This document shows positions 36,135-44,724 of a stretch of 64,000 bases of DNA, in pieces. The notes beneath the pieces were generated by a model. That model worked only from the letters and a program-made list of their open reading frames with translations. It did not search any database and was not told where the DNA came from. The first letter of the stretch is position 1. Every line of letters starts with the position of its first letter. The position numbers and the translations under genes were made by a program. The DNA is from Streptomyces filamentosus. GTDB lineage: Bacteria > Actinomycetota > Actinomycetes > Streptomycetales > Streptomycetaceae. The stretch covers positions 3,308,501 to 3,372,500 of the forward strand of contig NZ_BNBE01000001.1 in assembly GCF_014654895.1 (NCBI RefSeq), in the 5' to 3' direction.

Positions 36135-37967
36135 ATGACCCAGCCACCCCCTCCGCCGCCGAACCAGCCGCCGAACCAGCCCCCGGGCGGCTTCGGCGCC
36201 CCGCAGGACCCGGCCCCGGGCGGCTTCGGCGCACCGACGCCCCCGCCGCCGCAGGCCCCGCAGGGACAGCCCGGTTACGGCTACCCGCAGCAGGCCCCGC
36301 AGCCCGACCCGGGCTACGGGTACCCGCAGCAGCCCCAGCAGCCGTACGGCTACCCGGCCGCGCCCCAGCAGCAGCCGTACGCGGCCCAGCCGCCGTACAA
36401 CACCCCGGCCCAGCCGCCGTACGGCTACCCGACCGCGCCGCAGCAGCCGGCCGCGGTCCCGGCGCCGGGCGGCGGGAAGAAGCTGTCGGCGCAGGCGCAG
36501 ATCATCGTCGCGGCGGTCGTGGCCGTCGCCCTGATCGTCGGCGGCGGCATCTGGTACGCCAACTCCGGCTCGGACCCGCAGCCGGAGGCCAAGCCCCAGG
36601 GCGGCACCGGCCAGGCCCCGTCCGGCGACGCGGGCTCCGGTCCGGGCGGCTCCGACGGCGGTTCGGGCAACGGCCTGGGCGGCGACGGCAAGGAGAAGGC
36701 GGGCGAGAAGACCGGCTCCCGCCTGGCCTTCCGCTTCGACATGCCGAAGGTGCCCGACACCACGCCCGTCGACGGCTCGTGGCTCACCGACACGACCTAC
36801 GTGAAGACGGGGATCAACTCGGTCGTCGGCTACGACCTCGACAAGGGCACCGTCTCCTGGACCCTGCCGCTGGCCGGCCAGGTCTGCGGCGCGTCCCGGC
36901 ACGTGACGGCCGACCACAAGGTGCCGATCCTCTTCGAGGAGGCCAAGCGGGTCGCGCCCCGCTACTACCAGAGCTGCAACAAGGTCGGCATGGTCGACCT
37001 GAAGAGCGGCAAGCTCCTGTGGTCCGCGTCCGTCACCGGCGGCGGCGACGAGAAGGCCCGCTTCAACGAGGTCACGCTCGGCGGCGGGACCGTCGCCGCC
37101 GGCGGCACCGACGGCGGGGCGGCCTTCGACGCGGCCACCGGCAAGGTGCTGTGGAAGCCGCAGTCCAACGACGACGGCTGCTACGACATGGGGTACGGCG
37201 GCGGCACCGGCCTCGTCGCGGTCCGCAAGTGCGGGGCGTACGGCGCCGAGTCCGTCCTCGTCCAGAACCTGGAGCCGAAGACCGGCAAGCCGATCTCGCA
37301 GTACAAGATGCCCACGGGCGTGAAGTACACGGCGGTCATCTCCACCCAGCCGCTGGTGGTCGCGGCCAACGTCGGCGACGCAGCCGACGACGGCAGCGGC
37401 ATCTCGGACTTCTTCTCCATCGACGAGAAGACCGGGAAGCTGCGCACCAAGATCACGGCCCCCGCCGAGCGCTACGCGGCCCGCTGCGGCTCCACCGCCG
37501 TCGAGGACTGCTCGCAGGCCCTCGTCGGCAACGGCCGGCTCTACCTGCCGACCGAGGAGCACGACGGCTCCACCGGCGAGTACGGCGCCGAGACCAACGA
37601 GATCGTCGCCTTCGACCTCGCCAACGGCCGCATGGCGCCCGAGAAGGCCGACGCGGGCGACGGGTACACGCTGATGCCGCTGCGCATGGACGGCGGCGAC
37701 CTCATCGCGTACAAGATCCCGCCGTACGACAAGGGCGGGCAGATCGTGTCCGTGCACGGCGGCACGATGAAGGAGACGCTGCTCCTGGCGAACCCGTCGG
37801 ACAAGGGCAACCGGGACATCGAGACCAGCTTCTCCGTCACCGGCTCCGAGTTCCGCTACGCCGACGGCCGGCTCTTCCTCTCGGCCACCTACGTCAACAA
37901 GACGCGCGAGTCGGACAGCGCGTACGGCAAGCGGTACCTCGCGGTGTCGTTCAGCACCAAGGGCTGA
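36135..37967 (+). CDS. Membrane-anchored PQQ-like beta-propeller protein, copy 2
   Basis: This 610-residue paralogue of the gene before it has the same architecture: a Pro/Gln/Tyr-rich N-terminus (PGYGYPQQPQQPYGYP), one helix near residues 118-140 (IIVAAVVAVALIVGGGIWYA) and a propeller (VGYDLDKGTVSWTLPLAG, DLKSGKLLWSA, DAATGKVLWKP). The two genes probably arose by tandem duplication. Proline/Gln-rich cytoplasmic tails of this kind occur in many Streptomyces sensor proteins. A strong terminator follows. Confidence 0.84.
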   Translation: MTQPPPPPPNQPPNQPPGGFGAPQDPAPGGFGAPTPPPPQAPQGQPGYGYPQQAPQPDPGYGYPQQPQQPYGYPAAPQQQPYAAQPPYNTPAQPPYGYPTAPQQPAAVPAPGGGKKLSAQAQIIVAAVVAVALIVGGGIWYANSGSDPQPEAKPQGGTGQAPSGDAGSGPGGSDGGSGNGLGGDGKEKAGEKTGSRLAFRFDMPKVPDTTPVDGSWLTDTTYVKTGINSVVGYDLDKGTVSWTLPLAGQVCGASRHVTADHKVPILFEEAKRVAPRYYQSCNKVGMVDLKSGKLLWSASVTGGGDEKARFNEVTLGGGTVAAGGTDGGAAFDAATGKVLWKPQSNDDGCYDMGYGGGTGLVAVRKCGAYGAESVLVQNLEPKTGKPISQYKMPTGVKYTAVISTQPLVVAANVGDAADDGSGISDFFSIDEKTGKLRTKITAPAERYAARCGSTAVEDCSQALVGNGRLYLPTEEHDGSTGEYGAETNEIVAFDLANGRMAPEKADAGDGYTLMPLRMDGGDLIAYKIPPYDKGGQIVSVHGGTMKETLLLANPSDKGNRDIETSFSVTGSEFRYADGRLFLSATYVNKTRESDSAYGKRYLAVSFSTKG

Positions 37968-37979
37968 CGCCGCCCAGCG

Positions 37980-38022
37980 GACGGAAGGGCCTCCCCGGGA
38001 ATCCCGGGGAGGCCCTTCCGTC
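37980..38022 (+). terminator. Long perfect hairpin after the PQQ-like pair
   Basis: The arms GACGGAAGGGCCTCCCCGG (about 21 bp with closing bases) pair perfectly around one central base. It begins 13 bp after the stop. Confidence 0.85.
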
Positions 38023-38170
38023 GTCCGCGGGGCGGGTCCGCGGGCGGGAGCGGGGCGATCACGCCCGGCATCCCCCGTTCGTGGCGCGGAGGTTGACGCC
38101 CCGCGGGGCGGGGGAGCGTGTAGCTTGCCGGGTCAGAGGTGCCGGGGACGGCACGCCCGGGGGATGGGGG

Positions 38171-38863
38171 ATGGACGGGATGGGCGTTCGGCTCGTGGTC
38201 GTGGACGACCACCGCCTGCTCGCGGAGGCGCTCGCCTCGGCACTGAAACTGCGCGGGCACCGGGTGCTCGCCGCGGCGGCCCCGACGGCGGGGGCCGCCG
38301 AACTCGTGGTGGGCCGCGCCCCGGAGGTCTGCCTCTTCGGCACGGCCGCCCCGGCCGCCCCCGGGGCCTTCGACCCGGTGGCGCGGATCAAGCGGGAGCG
38401 GCCGCAGCTGGCCGTGGTGGTGCTGGGCCCCGTGCCCTCGCCGCGCGGGATCGCCGCGGCCTTCGCGGCCGGCGCGTCCGGGTACGTCCGGCACGACGAG
38501 CGCATCGAGGGCGTGGAGCGGGCGCTCCTGAAGGCCCGCGCGGGGGAGGCGGCGGTGGCGCCGCAGCTGCTCGCGGGGGCCTTCGCGGAGCTGCTGAACC
38601 CGGCGGCGCAGCCGGACGACGAGGCGCAGCGGCTGCTGCGGCTGCTGACCCGGCGCGAGGTGGAGGTCCTGGTGCGGGTCGCGGAGGGCGAGGACACCCG
38701 GCTGATCGCGGAGGGCATGGGCATCGCGTCGAGCACGGCGCGCACCCACGTCCAGCGGGTCCTGATGAAGCTGGGGGTCGGTTCCCGGCTCGAAGCGGCG
38801 GCCCTGGCGGCCCGCACCGGCCTCCTCGACCGCGCGGTCCCCTCCCAGCGCCGACCCCGCTGA
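38171..38863 (+). CDS. LuxR/NarL-type response regulator with a degenerate receiver
   Basis: This 230-residue protein has a receiver (VRLVVVDDHRLLAEALASAL) and a LuxR HTH (LTRREVEVLVRVAEGEDTRL to SSTARTHVQRVLMKLGVGSR). The Asp expected in strand three is Gly57 (PEVCLFGTAAP), the Thr/Ser after strand four is Gly (VVVLGPVPS) and the conserved Lys is Arg (SGYVRHD). It is thus an atypical, probably phosphorylation-independent regulator. No kinase is adjacent. The ATG at 38171 is chosen; an internal ATG at 38180 is possible. Upstream of galT, it is followed by a terminator. Confidence 0.87.
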   Translation: MDGMGVRLVVVDDHRLLAEALASALKLRGHRVLAAAAPTAGAAELVVGRAPEVCLFGTAAPAAPGAFDPVARIKRERPQLAVVVLGPVPSPRGIAAAFAAGASGYVRHDERIEGVERALLKARAGEAAVAPQLLAGAFAELLNPAAQPDDEAQRLLRLLTRREVEVLVRVAEGEDTRLIAEGMGIASSTARTHVQRVLMKLGVGSRLEAAALAARTGLLDRAVPSQRRPR

Positions 38864-38872
38864 TCACCCCGC

Positions 38873-38900
38873 CCCCGCCCGGCGGACGTGCCGGGCGGGG
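38873..38900 (+). terminator. GC-rich hairpin terminator before the gal operon
   Basis: CCCCGCCCGGC and GCCGGGCGGGG pair around GGACGT, separating the LuxR gene from the gal promoter. Confidence 0.75.
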
Positions 38901-38908
38901 CTCCGCCA

Positions 38909-38949
38909 TTGACGGCGATGTTTGAATGTGGTTCTTTGTGCGTGGTTCT
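38909..38949 (+). promoter_or_regulatory. Candidate gal operon promoter with direct repeats
   Basis: TTGACG (38909-38914) with a 17-bp spacer leads to TTCTTT as a possible -10. GTGGTTCT occurs at 38928 and again at 38942 with 14-bp periodicity. In Streptomyces lividans galP1 is controlled through repeated short sequences (established knowledge, from memory); whether these are the counterpart is inference. Confidence 0.5.
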
Positions 38950-38975
38950 GTTTGATCCTGCCCGGAGGGCACCCC

Positions 38976-40019
38976 GTGAAGAAGACCGTCACCACACTCG
39001 CCGACGGGCGCGAGCTCCTCTACTACGACAGCCGCGACGACGCCGTCCGCACCGCCGTCGACCCGCGCCCCCTCGCCCCCGTCACCTCCCGCTCGGAGAT
39101 CCGGTACGACGCACTGACCGGCGACCGCGTCGCCGTCGCCTCCCACCGGCAGGGCCGCACCCACCTCCCGCCCGCCGACGCCTGCCCGCTCTGCCCCGCC
39201 CGCGAGGGCCACGAGAGCGAGGTCCCCGACGCGTCGTACGAGGTCGTGGTCTTCGAGAACCGCTTCCCCTCCCTCTCCGGCGGCCTCGGCCGCTGCGAGG
39301 TCGTCTGCTTCACCGACGACCACACCGCCTCCTTCGCCGACCTCACCGAGGAACGGGCCCGCCTCGTCCTCGACGCCTGGACCGACCGCACCGCCGCGCT
39401 CTCCGCGCTCCCCGGCGTCGAGCAGGTCTACTGCTTCGAGAACCGGGGCCGCGAGATCGGCGTCACCCTGCCCCACGCGCACGGCCAGATCTACGGCTTC
39501 CCCTACGTCACCCCCCGGACCGCCCTGATGCTCGGCCGCATCGACGAGCACCGCCGGGAGACCGGCCGCAACCTCTTCGACGACCTCGTCGCCCGCGAAC
39601 GCGCCGACGCCGAACGGGTCGTCCTGGAGACCGAGCACTGGATCGCCTTCGTGCCGTACGCCGCCCGCTGGCCGTACGAGGTCCACCTGCACCCCACCCG
39701 CCGCGTCCCCGACCTCCTCGCCCTCGACGAGGCGGCCCGGACAGGCTTCGCACAGGTCTATCTGGAACTCTTGAGGCGCTTCGACCGGATCTTCGGCCCG
39801 GCGGAGCCGCCCACGCCCTACATCGCCGCCTGGCACCAGGCGCCGTTCGCGGACGCGCGGCGGGAGGACTTCGGGCTGCACCTGGAGCTGTTCACGGTCC
39901 GGCGCGCCTCCGGGAAGCTGAAGTTCCTCGCGGGCACCGAGTCCGGCATGGGCGCGTTCATGAACGACATCCGGCCGGAGGACGCGGCCCGGCGCATCCG
40001 AGAGGTGGCAAGCGCATGA
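38976..40019 (+). CDS. galT: Galactose-1-phosphate uridylyltransferase
   Basis: This 347-residue enzyme converts Gal-1-P and UDP-glucose to UDP-galactose and Glc-1-P. Visible features are the zinc CxxC in [20 protein letters not shown], the active-site His in [11 protein letters not shown] (family HPHxQ) and the late AAWHQAPF. The GTG at 38976 follows GGAGGG at 38964. It is first in galTEK, overlapping galE by 4 bp (ATGA). Confidence 0.95.
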   Translation: MKKTVTTLADGRELLYYDSRDDAVRTAVDPRPLAPVTSRSEIRYDALTGDRVAVASHRQGRTHLPPADACPLCPAREGHESEVPDASYEVVVFENRFPSLSGGLGRCEVVCFTDDHTASFADLTEERARLVLDAWTDRTAALSALPGVEQVYCFENRGREIGVTLPHAHGQIYGFPYVTPRTALMLGRIDEHRRETGRNLFDDLVARERADAERVVLETEHWIAFVPYAARWPYEVHLHPTRRVPDLLALDEAARTGFAQVYLELLRRFDRIFGPAEPPTPYIAAWHQAPFADARREDFGLHLELFTVRRASGKLKFLAGTESGMGAFMNDIRPEDAARRIREVASA

Positions 40020-40996
40020 CGACTCCGAAGAGGTACCTGGTCACGGGCGGGGCGGGCTACGTGGGCGGCGTGGTCGCCGCCCACCTCCTGGAGCGGGGCC
40101 ACCGGGTCACCGTCCTCGACGACCTCTCCACCGGCTTCCGCGAGGGCGTCCCCGCCGGAGCCGAGTTCGTCGAGGGCCGCGTCCAGGACGCCGCCGCCTG
40201 GCTCGACGGCTCCTACGACGGCGTCCTGCACTTCGCCGCCTTCTCCCAGGTCGGCGAGTCCGTCGCCAGGCCCGAGAAGTACTGGGAGAACAACGTCGGC
40301 GGCACCATGGCCCTGCTCGCCGCCATGCGCGCGGCCGGCGTCCGCAAGCTGGTCTTCTCCTCCACCGCCGCCACCTACGGCGAACCGGAGACCGTGCCGA
40401 TCACCGAGACCGCGCCGACCGCCCCCACCAGCCCGTACGGGGCGAGCAAGCTGGCCGTCGACCACATGGTCACCGGCGAGTGCGCGGCCCACGGCCTCGC
40501 CGCCGCCTCCCTGCGCTACTTCAACGTCGCCGGCGCGTACGGCGGGCTGGGCGAGCGCCACGACCCCGAGTCGCACCTGATCCCGCTCGTCCTCCAGGTC
40601 GCCCTCGGCCGCCGCGAGGCGATCTCCGTCTACGGCGATGACTACCCCACCCCCGACGGCACCTGCGTCCGCGACTACATCCACGTCGCCGACCTCGCCG
40701 AGGCCCACCTCCTCGCCCTGGACGCCATGACCGAGGGCGAGCACCTCATCTGCAACCTCGGCAACGGCAACGGCTTCTCCGTCCGCGAGGTGATCGAGAC
40801 CGTCCGCAAGGTCACCGGCCACCCGGTCCCCGAGGTCACCGCCCCCCGCCGCCCCGGCGACCCGGCCGTCCTGGTCGCCTCCGCCGAGGCCGCCCGCACC
40901 CGGCTCGGCTGGACGCCGTCCCGCCCCGACCTGGCCGACGTCGTCGCCGACGCCTGGGCCTTCGCCCGCCGACGCCAGGAGGAGACCGGCGCATGA
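40016..40996 (+). CDS. galE: UDP-glucose 4-epimerase
   Basis: This 326-residue extended SDR has TGGAGYVGG, the Ser/Thr motif [11 protein letters not shown], catalytic YGASK and [10 protein letters not shown], which identify GalE. It interconverts UDP-glucose and UDP-galactose using tightly bound NAD. It overlaps galT and galK by 4 bp each (ATGA), so the three cistrons are translationally coupled. Confidence 0.96.
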   Translation: MTTPKRYLVTGGAGYVGGVVAAHLLERGHRVTVLDDLSTGFREGVPAGAEFVEGRVQDAAAWLDGSYDGVLHFAAFSQVGESVARPEKYWENNVGGTMALLAAMRAAGVRKLVFSSTAATYGEPETVPITETAPTAPTSPYGASKLAVDHMVTGECAAHGLAAASLRYFNVAGAYGGLGERHDPESHLIPLVLQVALGRREAISVYGDDYPTPDGTCVRDYIHVADLAEAHLLALDAMTEGEHLICNLGNGNGFSVREVIETVRKVTGHPVPEVTAPRRPGDPAVLVASAEAARTRLGWTPSRPDLADVVADAWAFARRRQEETGA

Positions 40997-42132
40997 GCGT
41001 CCCCACCGACTTCGAGGCCCTGTACGGCGCCGCGCCCGACGGCGTCTGGGCCGCCCCCGGCCGGGTCAACCTGATCGGCGAGTACACCGACTTCAACGAC
41101 GGCTTCGTGCTGCCGCTCGCCCTGCCGCACACCACCGTCGCCGCCGTCTCCCGCCGCGACGACGGCGTCCTGCGGCTGCACTCCGCCGACGCCGACGGCG
41201 GCATCGTCCAGCTCGCCCTGGACGCCCTCGAACCGCTCTCCGGCGGCGGCTGGGCCGCCTACCCGGCCGGGGTCGCCTGGGCCCTGCGGGAGGCCGGGCA
41301 CACGATCGGCGGCGCCGACGTCCACCTCGCCTCCACCGTCCCCGCCGGCGCCGGGCTCTCCTCCTCCGCCGCCCTGGAGGTCGTCACCGCCCTCGCCCTG
41401 AACGACCTCTTCGGCCTCGGCCTCACCCGCCCCGAACTGGCCCGGATCGCCCAGCGCGCCGAGAACGCCTTCGTCGGCGTGCCCTGCGGGATCATGGACC
41501 AGATGGCCTCCGCCTGCGCCGAGGAGGGCCACGCCCTCCACCTGGACACCCGCGACCTGTCGTACCGGCAGGTGCCCTTCGGCCTCGCCGCCGAGGGCCT
41601 GGAACTCCTGGTCGTCGACACCCGGGTGAAGCACGCGCTCGGGGACGGCGCGTACGCCGAGCGGCGCGCCGGTTGCGAAGCGGGCGCGCGGGCGCTCGGG
41701 GTGCGCGCCCTGCGCGACGTGGACGCCGCGCACCTGCCCGCCGCGCTCGCCCGGCTGACCGACGGGACGACGCTGCGGTACGTCCGGCACGTGGTCTCCG
41801 ACAACGACCGGGTGGCCCGGACGATCGCCCTGCTCGACGCCGGGGCGACCCGGGAGGTCGGCCCGCTCCTCACCGAGGGCCACGCCTCGCTCCGGGACGA
41901 CCTGCGGGTCTCCTGCGCGGAGCTGGACCTGGTGGTGGAGACGGCGAACGCGGCCGGGGCGCTGGGCGCGCGGATGACCGGCGGCGGCTTCGGCGGCTCC
42001 GCGGTGGTCCTGGTGGACGCGGACCGCGCGGCCCCGGTCGCGGCGGCGGTCCGCTCCGCCTTCGCGGACGCCGGGTACGCGGAGCCGGGCGTCTTCCCCG
42101 CCGTCCCCTCGGCGGGCGCCCGCCGCCTCTGA
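40993..42132 (+). CDS. galK: Galactokinase
   Basis: This 379-residue GHMP kinase has the galactokinase signature [19 protein letters not shown], the ATP motif [15 protein letters not shown] and the C-terminal [13 protein letters not shown]. It phosphorylates galactose to Gal-1-P, the substrate of galT. Its ATG overlaps the galE stop by 4 bp. It ends the operon; the next gene is 260 bp away. The gap has no clear terminator. Confidence 0.96.
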   Translation: MSVPTDFEALYGAAPDGVWAAPGRVNLIGEYTDFNDGFVLPLALPHTTVAAVSRRDDGVLRLHSADADGGIVQLALDALEPLSGGGWAAYPAGVAWALREAGHTIGGADVHLASTVPAGAGLSSSAALEVVTALALNDLFGLGLTRPELARIAQRAENAFVGVPCGIMDQMASACAEEGHALHLDTRDLSYRQVPFGLAAEGLELLVVDTRVKHALGDGAYAERRAGCEAGARALGVRALRDVDAAHLPAALARLTDGTTLRYVRHVVSDNDRVARTIALLDAGATREVGPLLTEGHASLRDDLRVSCAELDLVVETANAAGALGARMTGGGFGGSAVVLVDADRAAPVAAAVRSAFADAGYAEPGVFPAVPSAGARRL

Positions 42133-42392
42133 ACCCCGGCCCGCCGGGCCCCGGATCCCCCGGGACCGCACGGCTTCGGACAGTTCCGCCATTCGGCCCC
42201 CACGACGGTGCCCCGCCCCTACGCTGTGGGGCAGCGCCGGTGGGGGCCGGTGCCGTTCAGGGGGCGAGACCCGTCGGGTACGGCGCCGGGAGCGGGGTAC
42301 CACTCAGGGCACGGCGGCGGCCGCGCACCCGGCGGACCCGCCCCCGGCGCCGTACCGCGCCGGTCTCTCCTCGACATCTTGGGGGTTTGTCC

Positions 42393-43181
42393 GTGGCACG
42401 CATCCGGGTCCTGGTGGTGGACGACCACCGCGTCTTCGCCGAGTCGCTCGCCGCCGCGCTCGCGGCCGAGCCGGACGTCGACGTCTCCGCGGCGGGCAGC
42501 GGCCCCGCGGCCCTGCGCTGCCTGGAGCGGGGCCTCGCGGAGGGCCGCAGGTTCGACGTGCTGCTCGTCGACGCCGATCTGGGCACGGGTCCCGCTGCCC
42601 CGGCGGCCGCACCGGCCGGGCCGGAGGGAGAGCCCGCCGCGGACGGGATCGCCCTGGCCGCCGGGGTGCGCAAGGCGCAGCCCGCGGTCCGCACGGTGGT
42701 CCTCGCGGAGCGGGACGACCCGCGCAGGGCCGCGCTCGCGCTCCAGGCGGGGGCCTCGGGGTGGGTGGCGAAGGACTGCTCGCTCCAGCGGCTGCTCGCG
42801 GTGGTCCGCGGGGTGCTGCGGGACGAGACGCACCTGCCGCCGGCGCTGCTCACGGGGGTGCTGCGGGAGCTGACGGCGGCCCGGCGGCACCGGACGGAGA
42901 GCGAGCGGCTGGTGGAGTCGCTGACCCCGCGCGAGCGGGAGGTGCTGCGCTGCATGGTGGCGGGGCTGGGCCGGAAGGCGGTGGCGGAGCGGCTGTTCCT
43001 CTCCCCGCACACGGTCCGCACGCACACGCAGAACGTGCTGGGGAAGCTGGGCGTCCACTCGACGCTGGCGGCGGTCGCGCTGGCCCGGCGGGCGGGCGTG
43101 GGCCCGGCGCCGCTGGCGGGCCCGGTGCCCGCCCCGGCGCTAGCCGGGGACGTTGTCGAACGGGGCGGTCAGCCGGCGTAG
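42393..43181 (+). CDS. LuxR/NarL-type response regulator downstream of galK
   Basis: This 262-residue protein has a receiver with intact acidic residues (VVDDHRVFAESLAAALA), the phosphoacceptor Asp60 in VLLVDADLG and Lys in SGWVAKD; the strand-four Thr is Ala (VVLAERDD). The LuxR HTH is LTPREREVLRCMVAGLGRKA to LSPHTVRTHTQNVLGKLGVHS. An about 20-residue Pro/Ala loop (GPAAPAAAPAGPEGEP) is inserted in the receiver. The GTG at 42393 follows GGGGG. Its 3' end overlaps the convergent MarR gene by 42 bp. No cognate kinase is visible. Confidence 0.86.
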   Translation: MARIRVLVVDDHRVFAESLAAALAAEPDVDVSAAGSGPAALRCLERGLAEGRRFDVLLVDADLGTGPAAPAAAPAGPEGEPAADGIALAAGVRKAQPAVRTVVLAERDDPRRAALALQAGASGWVAKDCSLQRLLAVVRGVLRDETHLPPALLTGVLRELTAARRHRTESERLVESLTPREREVLRCMVAGLGRKAVAERLFLSPHTVRTHTQNVLGKLGVHSTLAAVALARRAGVGPAPLAGPVPAPALAGDVVERGGQPA

Positions 43182-43637
43182 CAGCCCGGCGAGCTCGGTG
43201 CGCTGGGGGCCGGAGAGCTGGGCGAGGATGGCCCGCTCCTGGGCGAGCAGTCCGGCGAGCGCCTCGTCGGCGCGGTCCCGTCCCTCGGGGGTGAGCCGGA
43301 CCAGCACCCCGCGCCGGTCGCTGGGGTCGGGCAGCCGCTCGACCAGGCCCTTCTTGGTGAGCCGGTCGATCCGGTTGGTCATCGTGCCGGAGGTGACCAG
43401 GGTCTGGGTGAGGAGCTGGCCGGGGGAGAGCTGGTACGGGGCTCCGGCGCGGCGCAGCGAGGTGAGGACGTCGAACTCCCAGGGCTCCAGCTGGTGCTCG
43501 GAGAAGGCGAGCCGCCGGGCGCGGTCGAGGTGCCGGGCCAGCCGGGAGACGCGGCTGAGGACCTCCAACGGCTCCACGTCGAGGTCCGGGCGCTCTCGGC
43601 GCCATGCAGCGACCAGCCGGTCGACCTCGTCCTCCAT
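43140..43637 (-). CDS. tamR: MarR family regulator, TamR-like
   Basis: This 165-residue winged-helix protein has the MarR DNA-binding core FDVLTSLRRAGAPYQLSPG, LTQTLVTSGTMTNRIDRLTKKGLVER and the wing DPSDRRGVLVRLT. It is divergent from trans-aconitate methyltransferase, the arrangement of S. coelicolor TamR, which responds to trans-aconitate and citrate. The ATG at 43637 lacks a good Shine-Dalgarno sequence; a longer start at 43679 is possible. It overlaps the convergent LuxR gene by 42 bp. Confidence 0.85.
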   Translation of the reverse strand: MEDEVDRLVAAWRRERPDLDVEPLEVLSRVSRLARHLDRARRLAFSEHQLEPWEFDVLTSLRRAGAPYQLSPGQLLTQTLVTSGTMTNRIDRLTKKGLVERLPDPSDRRGVLVRLTPEGRDRADEALAGLLAQERAILAQLSGPQRTELAGLLRRLTAPFDNVPG

Positions 43638-43679
43638 GTGATCAGTGTAGTGGGTCTGTTGACATAAAGTCTCTTGCAT

Positions 43680-43692
43680 TCGAGTTTCTCGA
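43680..43692. promoter_or_regulatory. Palindrome in the tamR-tam divergent promoter
   Basis: TCGAGTTTCTCGA has 5-bp perfect arms, within an AT-rich 160-bp divergent region (43638-43799). The nearby CTTGATGTAGAGATATAC may hold the second half of a pseudo-palindromic MarR site. It probably controls both genes. Confidence 0.5.
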
Positions 43693-43799
43693 TCTCGTGA
43701 ATCTTGATGTAGAGATATACTTTCCGGGTGAGGGGGGAAGGGACCCGGCCGGAACCCGGTTCCGCTTGACCGACTCTCGCCAGCAAGGGGGCTTCGAAC

Positions 43800-44639
43800 A
43801 TGCATTCCGTCGAATCCGCGGCGGCCGCACCGGTATGGGACCCGCGGCAGTACCTGCGGCACTCCGTCCACCGCACCCGCCCCTTCCTCGACCTCCTCCA
43901 CCGAATACCCCGGCTGCCCGCCCACGACCGCCCCGCCCGCATCGCCGACCTCGGCTGCGGCCCCGGCAACGTCACCGCCCTCCTCGCCGACCGCTGGCCC
44001 GACGCCCACATCACCGGCTTCGACCTCTCGCCCGAGATGCTCGAACGCGCCGGGAAGGACTGGGCGGGCACCACCGCCGGCGGCGGCTGGCTCGACTTCC
44101 GTCCCGCCGACGCCGCCCACTGGACCCCCGACGAGCCCTACGACCTGATCGTCTCCAACGCGGCCCTCCAGTGGGTGCCCGACCACCCCGAGTCCTTCGC
44201 CGCCTGGATCGAGGGCCTGCGCCCCGGCGGCACCCTCGCCTTCCAGGTCCCCGGCAACTTCACCGCACCCAGCCACGCCCTCCTCGGCGAACTGTGCGCC
44301 CGCCCCGAGTGGCGCGCACGCCTCGGCGACCAGGGCCGGCGCTTCGTCCACATCCTCGGCCCGGCCGAGTACCTCACCCGCCTCACCGCCCTCGGCTGCG
44401 AGACCGACACCTGGGAGACGGTCTACTGCCAGCTCCTCCGGGGCGAGGACCCCGTCCTCGACTGGGTCAAGGGCACCGCCCTGCGGCCCGTCCTCACCGC
44501 CCTCGGCGACGACCGCGAGGCCGTCGACGCCTTCCTCGCCCAGTACCGCGACCTCCTCCGCGAGGCGTACCCGCCGGGCCCGGACGGCACGGTCTTCCCC
44601 TTCCGGCGCGTCTTCGCGGTGGCCCGCAAGCCCCGCTGA
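43800..44639 (+). CDS. tam: Trans-aconitate 2-methyltransferase
   Basis: This 279-residue SAM methyltransferase has IADLGCGPGNVTALLADRWP, ITGFDLSPEMLERA and SNAALQWVPDH, with the Tam-specific YLRHSVHRTRPFLDLLHR start and FPFRRVFAVARK end. It methylates trans-aconitate, an aconitase by-product. The N-terminus may begin later, because similarity starts at WDPRQYLRHS. It is divergent from tamR, and a bidirectional terminator follows. Confidence 0.92.
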   Translation: MHSVESAAAAPVWDPRQYLRHSVHRTRPFLDLLHRIPRLPAHDRPARIADLGCGPGNVTALLADRWPDAHITGFDLSPEMLERAGKDWAGTTAGGGWLDFRPADAAHWTPDEPYDLIVSNAALQWVPDHPESFAAWIEGLRPGGTLAFQVPGNFTAPSHALLGELCARPEWRARLGDQGRRFVHILGPAEYLTRLTALGCETDTWETVYCQLLRGEDPVLDWVKGTALRPVLTALGDDREAVDAFLAQYRDLLREAYPPGPDGTVFPFRRVFAVARKPR

Positions 44640-44664
44640 CCGGTCCCGGAGGGTCCCGGGAACA

Positions 44665-44704
44665 CGGCGGCCCCGCACCGGAGGAGTCCGGTGCGGGGCC
44701 GCCG
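44665..44704. terminator. Bidirectional terminator between tam and the FG-GAP gene
   Basis: Perfect 18-bp arms (CGGCGGCCCCGCACCGGA and complement) surround GGAG, ending 20 bp before the stop of the convergent gene. Confidence 0.9.
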
Positions 44705-44724
44705 CGCTGTGCCGCCGGGAGGCG

